64,000 bases of DNA from Bacteroides bouchesdurhonensis. GTDB taxonomy: Bacteria > Bacteroidota > Bacteroidia > Bacteroidales > Bacteroidaceae. Position numbers and translations under genes: made by a program. Position 1 is the first letter of the stretch. Each line of letters starts with the position of its first letter. Shown piece by piece: positions 34,227-43,800 of this stretch. The notes beneath the pieces are model-generated. The model saw nothing but the letters and a program-made list of their open reading frames with translations, had not been told where the DNA came from and searched no databases. The DNA lies in the NCBI RefSeq assembly GCF_900155865.1, contig NZ_LT707006.1, forward strand, positions 3,140,577 through 3,204,576. The letters run 5' to 3'.

Positions 34227-35610
34227 GTCTTTTGATATGTTTAATTAGTTGTTTTCTATGGTTATATTTATTCTTCAATACAAACTTTTCAAAATGTCCT
34301 TCGATATAAACATATTCCCACCATTCAGGAAGTAACATCGCTGCAATTCTACGGCGGATATTGTACGTTGCAAAGTGTTTCATCAGGCCATAATAAGAGT
34401 TCATCGTACTCACAAACTTCTCAACATACGCTTCTGCAAATCCATTTTCAGCTATTCTATTAAATTTCCTGACAGCGTTATATGTGTTACCAACCACCCT
34501 GTCAGATACATAAATTCTACCAGGCAAAATGAACGCCCCTACAAACAAGACTCCTTTTTTATAATGCTGAAGATACAGTTTGCGTGGATGCAACCGTAAA
34601 AGGAGTTGTTCTTTCAGGAAACCATCAAGAAGATGGACTTTGGACAATATTTCTTCCGGTGATTTCACTACGATACAAAAGTCATCAACAAAGCGTACAT
34701 AATACATGAATCCCAGTATTTCCATCACGAAATAATCATATACAGACGCCAGAAAGTTGGCTATGAGTTGCGACGGCAGGTTCCCGATAGCCACTCCCCT
34801 GTCAGGGTCATTATGAAACAGACTTTTATTACTGGGAAGTTTGTCCCACATGGAGACGGGAGAGCGTCTGATACACTTATTTTGTGGACAATGAAAGATA
34901 GTAACGGCTAGAAGGTAAAGCAGACATTCAATATCATCGCCTTTATAATTGTCCCTTACGAATATGTTCAGCATTTCCCATACCAACGATTTCGAGATAG
35001 ACATGAAGAAACTGAACAGGTCATCTTTGAAAATGTACGCATCAGCAGTATAATTCTCACTGACCTCGACTATCATGTTATTCAGATAGTGCACGGCAGA
35101 CAAGCATCCCTCACCTTTCCGGCAGTTCTTCGAGACGTTCCCTTGTTCCCGAAAACGTTCCTCTAAAATCGGCTCGATACGAAGAGCGATCCAGTGATGG
35201 ACAACACGATCAATGAAAGCGGCGGCAAAAACCTCCCGATATACCGGGTAAGTCCGTATGAATACTTTTGAAAAGTCCGGTACATATTCACCGTAAATAA
35301 TAGAATACCATAGCCGCACCAATGCAGACTGATAATCATTATAAAACTCAACACAATCCGTACTCGTTCTTTTCTGCCTGGCACAATCTTCGGATGCTTC
35401 GAAAATACTGCTAAGAAGTATGTCATAGATTATATTACCTGTTGCGGCGAGGGGACGAACCCGGTTCGCGTTCTGGCGGTTGTTCGTGTTGACGTTGCCG
35501 TTGTTGAAGTTCACGTTCCAACTGCTGGAAGCCGTTGCATCCGCTATCTTAGTCTTTCCCGGCTCATCACCGGGGGGATGCCCAATAAATAATTCTAATT
35601 GCTCACTCAT
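34189..35610 (-). CDS. DGR reverse transcriptase, with the template repeat inside its 5' end
   Basis: The 473-residue ORF has DGR-type RT motifs: NCRKGEG near 162-168, the first catalytic Asp in IFKDDLFSFF (193-202), the DGR-specific IGNLPSQ (275-281) and the FVDD active site (307-310). It copies TR RNA into adenine-mutagenised cDNA. Residues 27-56 are encoded by the TR itself, with ten Asn in about 20 residues. The RT fold begins only at about residue 60, and no ATG lies in frame between. ATG 35610 has a purine-rich AAGGGG 5-10 nt upstream. It follows avd by 14 bp. Confidence 0.94.
   Translation of the reverse strand: MSEQLELFIGHPPGDEPGKTKIADATASSSWNVNFNNGNVNTNNRQNANRVRPLAATGNIIYDILLSSIFEASEDCARQKRTSTDCVEFYNDYQSALVRLWYSIIYGEYVPDFSKVFIRTYPVYREVFAAAFIDRVVHHWIALRIEPILEERFREQGNVSKNCRKGEGCLSAVHYLNNMIVEVSENYTADAYIFKDDLFSFFMSISKSLVWEMLNIFVRDNYKGDDIECLLYLLAVTIFHCPQNKCIRRSPVSMWDKLPSNKSLFHNDPDRGVAIGNLPSQLIANFLASVYDYFVMEILGFMYYVRFVDDFCIVVKSPEEILSKVHLLDGFLKEQLLLRLHPRKLYLQHYKKGVLFVGAFILPGRIYVSDRVVGNTYNAVRKFNRIAENGFAEAYVEKFVSTMNSYYGLMKHFATYNIRRRIAAMLLPEWWEYVYIEGHFEKFVLKNKYNHRKQLIKHIKRHGSKKYLTAWDC
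35442..35532 (-). repeat. DGR template repeat (TR), 91 bp
   Basis: Aligned without gaps to VR 36199-36289, it shows 76 identities and 15 mismatches, every one at an adenine of the - strand TR (12 A to G, 2 A to T, 1 A to C; 26 adenines in total). The Asn AAC/AAT codons dominate the middle. The 3' end (- sense) is a G/C-rich, adenine-poor block, TTCGTCCCCTCGCCGC, identical in both copies, as expected of the initiation-of-mutagenic-homology region. It is in frame within the RT ORF. Confidence 0.95.
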
Positions 35611-35624
35611 AATCCCCTTGGCGA

Positions 35625-36032
35625 TTATGACTCCGGCTTTGCGACTTGTTGCGATCCGTTAGCTTTTTGCCGTTGGAGATCTGCAACCGTTTTTTTGTAC
35701 CAGCCGGTACTTTGCTTACCGATACTCTCTGCAAGCAGACAGATTTCGGCTGTTTGAGTCAGGCTGGTCAAATGTCGTTCTTCACACACTCTTAGCAGTA
35801 ATTTCAATGCATCAAACTCACACAAAAACTTCATCAGATAATCTGCACGGTGCTCAAGGTTCATATCTGTATTTGCATAACGGATATATTCGCAACAATG
35901 AACGGCAAGCATCATCAACTCCGTACCAAATTCATACCGGAACGCCTTGGGGAATTGTTGCCGGGCATCAATGATAAGGTTCAGAAGCTTATACATCGAA
36001 TTTGATATAGGAAGGTCTTGTGTAAGTGCCAT
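35625..36032 (-). CDS. avd: DGR accessory variability determinant (Avd-like four-helix bundle)
   Basis: The 135-aa protein is all helical and carries the Avd-like four-helix-bundle pattern (MYKLLNLIIDARQQFPKAFRYEFG near 14-37; YLMKFLCEFDALKLLLRVC near 65-83). Avd proteins form barrel-like pentamers that bind RT and nucleic acid and are needed for mutagenic homing. It is immediately upstream of the RT (14 bp) and downstream of the promoter candidate 36072-36079. This arrangement, target-avd-TR-RT, matches known DGRs. Confidence 0.9.
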   Translation of the reverse strand: MALTQDLPISNSMYKLLNLIIDARQQFPKAFRYEFGTELMMLAVHCCEYIRYANTDMNLEHRADYLMKFLCEFDALKLLLRVCEERHLTSLTQTAEICLLAESIGKQSTGWYKKTVADLQRQKANGSQQVAKPES

Positions 36033-36071
36033 GTTAATTTTTTAATATTTTAATGTATGTATTAGAGGGCG

Positions 36072-36079
36072 CAAAGTTA
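36072..36079 (-). promoter_or_regulatory. -7 element of the avd-TR-RT cassette
   Basis: TAACTTTG on - fits TAnnTTTG and lies 40 nt before the avd ATG, after the terminator at 36128-36149. The -33 TTTG is not clear. It would give the DGR machinery its own transcript. Confidence 0.55.
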
Positions 36080-36127
36080 ATAACTGTAAAGCAATTAACA
36101 CAATTTTAGCTCAAAAAAGTGAAACCA

Positions 36128-36149
36128 AAAAGCCCCTACCGGGGCTTTT
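36128..36149. terminator. Hairpin downstream of the VR: terminator and possible DGR cruciform
   Basis: AAAAGCCCC (36128-36136) pairs perfectly with GGGGCTTTT (36141-36149) around TACC. On - it is followed by TTGGTTTC. It is 50 bp past the VR end. A short-loop stem after the VR is known to aid mutagenic homing in BPP-1, though there it is only about 4 bp away. Confidence 0.7.
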
Positions 36150-36178
36150 ATTTAGTTAACCCTCTAAGGGATAAAGAA

Positions 36179-36988
36179 TTAAAGGGATAAAGTGTTTATT
36201 GCGGCGAGGGGACGAACCCGGCCCGCGCCCTGGCGGCCGTACGCGTTGACGATGCCGCTGCCGAAGCCCACGGTCCAACTGCTGGAAGCGTCATATTCGG
36301 TACTAGACCAATACCAGTCGTTTGTAAATATATTTTGATTACCAAACATAGAAGTTATGAGCTCATTGATTTCGGTTTTATACTTGGCCATAAGCATAAG
36401 TTCACCCAATGCGGGCAGGTTCCACACGGTTGTATCTTCAATTCCGTCAGATTCAAGCGTACAGGCTTTATAGGCTCTGGCAACTTCGGCGGCAGGGGCA
36501 CCGACAGTTCCCTGGGTGTCCTTGACGCCTGCAAGGGTTTCTATTATAACATCGGTATTTTCTTTGCCGTCGAACGTATCATAGAGTCCTTGGTTACCAC
36601 TGCCGTAGTTTTTCAGGCCGCGCAGGTCTGTGCCGTAGCCGCCCCATTTGAAGGTTTTCGTACCATCGGCGGCGACACAGTCGCTTTTGGCGATAATGAA
36701 CTGGTGACACTCGGCACGTAGCCGGATGCCGATACGGATATACTTGGAGCGGTTATTCGCGCTCATGGAGTTCCATTCGGAAGCCGTGAAAAAGACTTGT
36801 TCACCGTCTTCGATTCGAAGCGTAGCCAAAGAAAGGTCAAGAAGTGTACCTGCCCATTGCATATACTTGGCGATGTCACTCGCCGGGGTATTTTCATTGA
36901 CGGTTGTAAAACCGATTGATTGCAAAGCCGCAACTTGGTCTTGTTTATTCAGGCGCATAAGCATTGCGTTAGCGATATTTTTATCCAT
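36179..36988 (-). CDS. DGR target protein, C-type-lectin/FGE-like fold
   Basis: The 269-aa protein (ATG 36988; a 13-residue TTG extension to 37027 is rejected because the paralog aligns from here) has an N-terminal helical domain and a C-terminal lectin-like domain with WNLPALGELMLM (residues 188-199 approx.), DWYWSSTEYDASSSW and a final GRVRPLAA. These are hallmarks of the formylglycine-generating-enzyme/C-type-lectin fold in DGR variable proteins. The VR forms the exposed ligand-binding surface. Being next to the fibre gene, it probably binds host receptors at the phage tail. A terminator follows. Confidence 0.9.
   Translation of the reverse strand: MDKNIANAMLMRLNKQDQVAALQSIGFTTVNENTPASDIAKYMQWAGTLLDLSLATLRIEDGEQVFFTASEWNSMSANNRSKYIRIGIRLRAECHQFIIAKSDCVAADGTKTFKWGGYGTDLRGLKNYGSGNQGLYDTFDGKENTDVIIETLAGVKDTQGTVGAPAAEVARAYKACTLESDGIEDTTVWNLPALGELMLMAKYKTEINELITSMFGNQNIFTNDWYWSSTEYDASSSWTVGFGSGIVNAYGRQGAGRVRPLAAINTLSL
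36199..36289 (-). repeat. DGR variable repeat (VR), 91 bp
   Basis: The VR occupies codons 234-263 of the target gene, near the C-terminus. Compared with the TR, ten residues change, nine of them Asn (to Thr, Gly, Ser, Ile or Tyr) and one Thr to Ala. All nucleotide changes are at TR adenines; TR and VR are otherwise identical. This shows that mutagenic retrohoming has occurred in this lineage. Confidence 0.95.
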
Positions 36989-37013
36989 TTTATTATATAA
37001 TTTTAGGTTAATA

Positions 37014-37802
37014 CTATTCAGAAGCAACAGCTCTCACATGGAGAAGATTTGAATTTTTGTTTTGGTTCGTAATACGTCCGGTATTCAGTTCGAAAGTCCA
37101 GGCGGAATTATTATCCCAAATCGTACTTGACCAATAATACTTATCGGTCATCAGCATGGAATCACTGCTCCAAAAGGTACGCATCATCTCATTGATTTTA
37201 TCACGGTAGCGGTACATCAGAAGCATTTGACCGGATGACGGAAGGAACCAGTTGGATTCATCCTCGATACCATCACTTTCCAAAGTGTAGGCACGGTAGG
37301 CGCGGGCGGCTTCGGCAGCTGGCGCACCGATCACACCACTATTATTTTGGTCTTTCAGAGTTGCGATAATAAGGTCGGTATCTTCCGCACCCGTGAAGCA
37401 GCCATACATGGCGCCCAGTCCTTTTTGATTCAGGCCGTCTATGGCTTTGCCCTGACCGCCCCAGTAGAAGGTGGTAGTCATGTCGGCATTATAGCACTCC
37501 TGAGCGGAAATTACGAAGGAGTGTCCGTGGGCACGGATACGAAGACCGCGTTTGATAAACAACTGTTTGTTGGTAACCGTGAGGGAATCCCATTCCTCAC
37601 GGGTGAAATACCATTTGGAGTTATCCGAGATGCGGTTACAGGCAAGATTCAAATCAAGCAAGCCAGCGGCCCACTTGATACGTTGTCCAAATTCAGATGC
37701 GCGGGAATTCTCGGTGACATCCGAGAAGCCCACGGCGTTCAGTGCTGCCACTTGTGCCTGTTTATTCAAGCGAAGCAGCGTTGCGCTTTGTTCATTCGTC
37801 AT
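37014..37802 (-). CDS. Paralog of the DGR target protein without a matching VR
   Basis: The 262-aa protein aligns end to end with the DGR target: shared LRLNKQ-QVAAL start, WGG-G midsection, GAPAAE-ARAY, and a C-terminal YYWSST block. Its 3' end does not match the TR at nucleotide level, yet its residues there are Asn-rich (LNTGRITNQNKNSN), at about the same positions as the TR asparagines. It ends 26 bp before the target gene and follows the fibre gene by 2 bp. It may be an invariant partner subunit or a variable protein that lost its template. Confidence 0.85.
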   Translation of the reverse strand: MTNEQSATLLRLNKQAQVAALNAVGFSDVTENSRASEFGQRIKWAAGLLDLNLACNRISDNSKWYFTREEWDSLTVTNKQLFIKRGLRIRAHGHSFVISAQECYNADMTTTFYWGGQGKAIDGLNQKGLGAMYGCFTGAEDTDLIIATLKDQNNSGVIGAPAAEAARAYRAYTLESDGIEDESNWFLPSSGQMLLMYRYRDKINEMMRTFWSSDSMLMTDKYYWSSTIWDNNSAWTFELNTGRITNQNKNSNLLHVRAVASE

Positions 37803-37804
37803 AG

Positions 37805-40800
37805 TTACTTGTTAATTAAATCATTAATATCCATATTGTCTTCAGCAAACCGTTCGAGATATTCCTCGTAGGTTTCGCCGTTATAATATTCAAGGACTTC
37901 ATTGATGTTGTCCAACGTTACGTTATCGTAGTACGGTTCTCCGCCATAAGACTCATTATTGAACCAGTTGATCAGGTCGATGTAGGCATCTATGACGGTA
38001 AGGATGACAAGGCCGTCAATACCGGATTCAAGGGATTCGATTTCATCCGTTTCACGGATAACTGTCAGTTCATACGTGCCGTTGACTACCGGTTTATCCT
38101 GTCTGTTGCCGTCCTCATCCATTCCGGCAACTCCATATTCGAGAATGGCAAGAAGCTCGGAGCCGTCAGCCTTCAGGGTCATGTTCGAGATACGGAGCAT
38201 GGAAAGTTTACGGGATGCCGCTTGTGAAGCGAGGACGTCACGGAGCATCTGAATGGCGTCAAGTTGAGGCGACGTTTCAAGACGCAGGCGTTGGACGTTC
38301 GGCATGGATTCTATTTGCAGGCCGGACGGGGCGGAAAGACCGGTATAGGTCAGTTCAGGAAGACCGACAAAACGGAGGCTTGTCATTGTTGGTGGAAGAG
38401 AGATGTCATTAATCGGAGAAGTCTCTGCAAGAGTGATGTTCTCCAGTTTGCTACCGGACGCATTGATATGGGCGATACGTGGGCATTTGTCGGTAACGAG
38501 CGTAACGATTTGTGTGTTCCGGATATCGAGTGATACGAGGAAGGGCATTTCGCCGCAGTTCAGCGAGGTAAGCGGTGCGTAAGAACCGATGGATTGTTCT
38601 GTATGGGTGTCAGAGCCCAAGATAAGGGTTTCCACAAGTTGCATGGCGGAGAAGCTCACCGTACTTGACAGGGAGATTTCAGACAGGTCGAGCAGCTTCA
38701 TGCGGTCAGCCTGATAGATATATAGCAAGGCGCCTTCCTCATGTGAGAAGTTGGTGAATACATATTCTTCGCCCGCTTCAAGGAAGCAGCTTTCGGAAAG
38801 GTTGCCGCTAGCGTCATTGCCGACACCGAAGTAACCGTTTTTAGCAGCGACAATCCGGATGGTGGCGTTTGATTTGGAAGATACGCGCCCGGAAATTACA
38901 CCGCTGAAGAAATCACCGGTTTGGAAATAACCGTCCCGGATACGCCAGCGTCTTTCGATGAAGGACGGAAGGGCGGTAAGTCCAAGACCTTGGAGGGCGT
39001 AGAAATAGATAGCGTCAGAGGTGGCGGTATAGGAGATGTATTTCCGTTCACCATCGTAAGAACTAACCAGTTTCTGCCATTTCTTGAGCCGTTTGTCAAT
39101 GAAGAAATGCGTAGCTCCTTCGGGTGAGAACGGGTGCAGGGTGACGCCATCAATGGTCGCCTGAACGTTACGCATGGCGGCGGCAACAGTACGTAGGGAG
39201 AGTTCCGTACCGGATGAGTCAATCCACACTGTTTGTTGGAGATAGATGTTATTAAACAGAACGGAGCCGTAGCCAGCATAAGGGTTAGTGAATGTTTCAT
39301 CGCTCGTCCGGTTGGGATCCACCTCGGCGTCAACCGTGCAACCACCGTCGTTATCCTTGCTGTTGAGCGTATCGCAGTCATAGATTTTATTCAGGTACAT
39401 GCGCATGGCATCCTCGGAGCTGTACACACCGTCCGTTACGGAAGCATACTCTTCCAAGAACCACATCGGCTGCATATTCTTGGCACGCTGATCCGTGGCG
39501 GCAAGGTAGTCGGTGAAAATATCATAACTCAAGACACTTTCCGGACAGGCGTATTTATACATGTTTTCCTTCCATGTTTTTTGCCAGTTCCCACCTTTGG
39601 AATAATCACAGGAATCACAGAAGCGTAACCACCGGTAGAGGCTATACGGCACTTTCTTACCAAGAGCATAGTCAATAGCGAGCTGATCGTCATCAATAAG
39701 TGATTCAAAATAGTAGGTCCATGCAGGGAAGGTATCGGCAGAGATTGTCCCACCGTCCACTAGTTTCTGAACCCATGATGATTTATCCGTTTTCATGGCC
39801 ATCATATCCTGAACGGAGCCAACGCCTTGGAACCAGTCCATTCCCTGATAGTTCAGAAGTTCGAAGCCTTCGACGGGGTTAAGGACATCACCGGTGACAT
39901 TCCATTTGCCGTTTTCGTACTTCATGGAACCGGATTGCTTTTTCCAGGAACCGTCCTGATACCTCATTATCCGGTATGAACTACCACAATACAGGGAAAG
40001 CAGGTACACGCTATCCGTATCGAGTCCGTCAGTCTGTTTGAAGCGCGTTTCGATGGCATCAAGGGTTTCGCCGGACGTACCGAAGAACTCGATGAAATCA
40101 CCATAATTCAGACAGCCTTTATTATAACCGGGGGTATCCTTGAAACCGAGGGCGAATTGTTCCCCCTTATCTTCCTTCCAGTTACCTTTGGCATGGAAAT
40201 AGACATTTTGCAGACTGTCATCTTTACACCGGTAGGTGGCTACAGGGTGATTGGCAGTGGAGTGGTTCATCTGTAAGCCTTCGATGTGTAAGTCTCCGCT
40301 GTCAAATGTTCCGTCAAATGCACGTTGAACGGGCGTCATGTAGTTACCTGCCAAGGCACGATAAGTAACGTTCATCATTTCACAGGCGCCGCAATCGTTC
40401 GCATTGCCGGAATCGGAGTAATCGACTTTTACGGTGATGACATCGACCGGGATTGTATTATCACCGACCTGCACTTTGTTGATGGCGGCAAGAGCGATTG
40501 CCCGGCGCCCTTCTTCCGTTGTATCGTCCGGATTAAGCAGGATGATTCGGGTATCCTTGTTTTTGCCTTTGCTCTTGGCGAGGTAGTAGCGTTTATTCTT
40601 TACCGGGCGTTTGGCAGAGGTGGTTCCCTGGTTGCGGGTTTGGACACTCACGGCCTTGAAGTTACGCCACGGGCGTTCGGGGTCAAAGTAATAGAGCGTG
40701 ATGTATATCTTCGTACTGGTGGAAGTGGTGCCGTCCAGTGCTTCTATATCGGAGCCTTCATAGGGGCATTCGACAATGTAAGGCATACCGCGTGAATAGA

Positions 40801-43800
40801 TTTCGGCAGCCGACGGGCGGCTTTGGGTACTACCCTCGGCTGTCTGGCTTTTAAGGATGTCCTCAAAGGCGTATTCCTTCACCATTACCTCTGTATCGGT
40901 CAGACGGACAAGGTAGTTCTTGAACGCCTGTGCCCATTCCATATAGGAGTTCCAGGCCATCATGTAATAAAGATACAAATCACCCAGTTTGCCGTCCATC
41001 GTTATATACTTGGTTTGAATCAGGGAGCCGCCGCCCGGAACATAACCAAGACAGGCGACTTCCTCACCGTTGAGGAAGAGTTTCATCATGGAATATCGTG
41101 TGCCGTCACGTTCGACGTAGTTGCTTGCAGGTCCAACAACTACGGCTACGGTTATCTTTTCACCCTGCCGGTAGGCGCGTTCTTCACGACGGGCGACACC
41201 ATTGTTACAGAAGATGCCGACCACCCGGCCGGTGACATAGAAGCCGGCACCGGACGTTTCATCATAGCAGCTAAGGAGCAGGGCATCATCATCGGTCACG
41301 TTCTTGGAAGCGAAAGCGAACTGGATGGCGGCACCGTTGGATTCGATGGACGAGCCGGCAAACGGGGCATGGTTTAATGACACGCCCACATTCTCGGCTA
41401 CGCGAAGGCAGTTCTCACCCAAGAATGTGCCAAAACCGTTGGTAGTCCAGTTGGCACCGTCCACTTTCATTTCATAATTACCGCTGACAATGCTATGGTC
41501 AGTTTCCTGATTGGTACGGGATGAGAAGTCAAAGTTATAGATGGCGCCTTCTTTTATGGCGGCGTCAATGGCGGAACCGCTAACTGTCACCCGGACAGGT
41601 TCGCTAGTCACGTCCTTGCATACGGCAGTATAGTTGACCGTATCGGTGCCGTCAGCCTTGTAGCCCTGCAGTTGTTGTTTGACCTGATAGGTTTTGTTAC
41701 GACTGGCAGCAATTTGTGTTACCTGCACGTTATTGGCTTTCACGCTGACGGGTGAAGTCATTTCCAACGGGTCATAACAGGCAACATCAAGTTCTACGGT
41801 TTCGTACAGTCGGACTACTCCACCGTTTTTATCATCGTATCTCAAGGCGACAAGAGGTGTGGAACTATTCGGGTCAATTACCATGACAGCCGTGTAGATG
41901 ACATTTCCTTTCACTCCGGATGCGACATCCGTTCCTTGGATGCGCAAGGGATAGGTACCGTGTTCTAGGCCGAGGGAAGCAGGGCGGATTACAACGGAGT
42001 GCGAGTAGTTGTCATTTACAACGGTGGTAGACAGGGATTGCCATTCACCATTAATCTTGATGTCAACCTGGGCACTGATACCTTTATCAGAGGTGTTGTT
42101 TCCGAACTTATAGAGTGGAAGGCTGAAACTTTCAGTTGTCGGAGTAAGCAGAGTTTCAGGGGTATAGTTGAGCACCTGCACACAGGTACAGGTAATATCA
42201 ACAGCTGTTACATTGACATTCTTGGAACCGGTGTTGCCGCTTTCGTCAGTGGCTATCAGCTTGAATTTCCGAGTACCGGCAGCCGTAAAGTATGTGGTGA
42301 AGTCCAGTTCAAAGGAGAAGTCCTTCATGTCACCGGAAGATGCTTTGTTGACGGTTTCAGTCCAGACGGTAAGCCCGCTTTCACGGTCTACGAGTTCCAG
42401 TTTCTCAATCAGGTTGTCAGAGGATTCGACACCGTTCGAGGTCACGGAACGAATGGCGGCAAAGGTTCGTAGCGTGGAGCCGTAAGAGCCATAGACAGGT
42501 GTCGACTGGAAAGCAATGGCAACAATGGTACCACCAGTTTGACCGCCGCCACCCGTGCCGATAGCGAACTGCACTTCATCGCCAAGGGTTTCACCGGCAG
42601 CGTTCTTCATCTGAAGTTTTACAATGCCTTCTGTTTCCACGTTTACGTCGAGGTTGGCCGGAACATAGGCATAGGCGCCACCAGTTGAAAAGGCGTCCTT
42701 TCCCCCTTCCGCCGGTTCATCGGAAGTTTCAAAAACGGAACTGCCACCACCATTCCCGAAGGGTTTCCAAAGAGAAGGGGTCGCAAAATCGGACACAGCA
42801 CCCTGGAACTGCCGGGTTTCCATTTCATACTCGCCTGTTTTGTAAGTAATGATGAGACCCGTTCGCTCATATTTGACGCCAGATTCCTGTTGATAGGAGA
42901 CAATGGCGGCAATAGCGGTTTCAAGGGTATAGTAGCCGTCTTTCAATGGGCGGATCTCATCAACAATGACGATGGGGTGTGTTACATCGTCAGCGGGCGT
43001 GCCGCTCTTCATATCCTCAAGGGCTTGCTTATCCTCGGCGGACAAAAGGCCGGCTTGTTCAAGGGTAGCAGAAGGCAAACGGAAGCTGTCATCCGTTTCT
43101 TTACCGGTTGTTTTGGACACTTTTTTGAAAGATACATTGAGATAGGAAGCGTCAGACAGGACGGAGAATGAATCAGGTTTGATTATGTCGGAAGGGATAT
43201 TTGTCATTGCATCCTCTAAAGCCTTTCCACGGTCGCCGGGGAAGGCTTCATCTTCACTTTCCCCAAGAGACAACGGTTCAGGCAGACATTCAGAAGGAAC
43301 TTTACTTTCTTCGTTCAAAGGAGCGATACCGTTCGCTTTTCCTATCCTTTCCTCAAAGTCATTTATTACAGAGGTCCATTTGCCCCATGTAACACTCTCA
43401 TTGGAAACAATACCTATTCGTGAGATTGTACAAACTGTACCTAAATATACACCTTCGGCATTGTCTGACATGGTAGCCAGTTGTATACACGAAGTGAATG
43501 ATTGACAAACCTTATTAAGCTCCAACCGTTCAATTTGTATATTTACAGGAATCTTAGACGAATCAACAGACAAAATACACCGATAATTCCCAATAGAAGA
43601 ATCCCCGGAATACATTGTTTTTAATTTATCTTTAAAGCTACCAATAGTAGTAAAAGAGCCAATACTTTTAAATGGGTCAGTCAAAGGATTGGATTTATCA
43701 GACACTCCTGTTATACGTTTCAATAACTCGGCGTCTCCATCCGATAAATCTTTTGCAATCTTATTGACATTCTCCACTAATGCATCAAAATCACCATTCA

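Noticed and set aside
35163..35426. 87-aa - strand ORF within the reverse transcriptase gene
   Set aside because: Out of frame with the RT, which has complete RT motifs; no independent support.
34189..35610. Group II intron or retron reverse transcriptase
   Set aside because: The IGNLPSQ motif, a neighbouring Avd gene and a verified TR/VR pair identify a DGR; no intron or msr/msd structure was seen.
36989..37027. TTG start at 37027 for the DGR target gene
   Set aside because: The 13 extra residues do not align with the paralog, whereas ATG 36988 does.
37017..37110. Second variable repeat at the end of the paralogous lectin-like gene
   Set aside because: Protein similarity only. At nucleotide level it does not align with the TR with adenine-only differences, so it is not a VR of this template.
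38000..43500. Several long + strand ORFs opposite the fibre gene
   Set aside because: They are antisense frames in a G/C-rich coding region, have no family resemblance, and the - strand ORF is continuous for 2057 codons.
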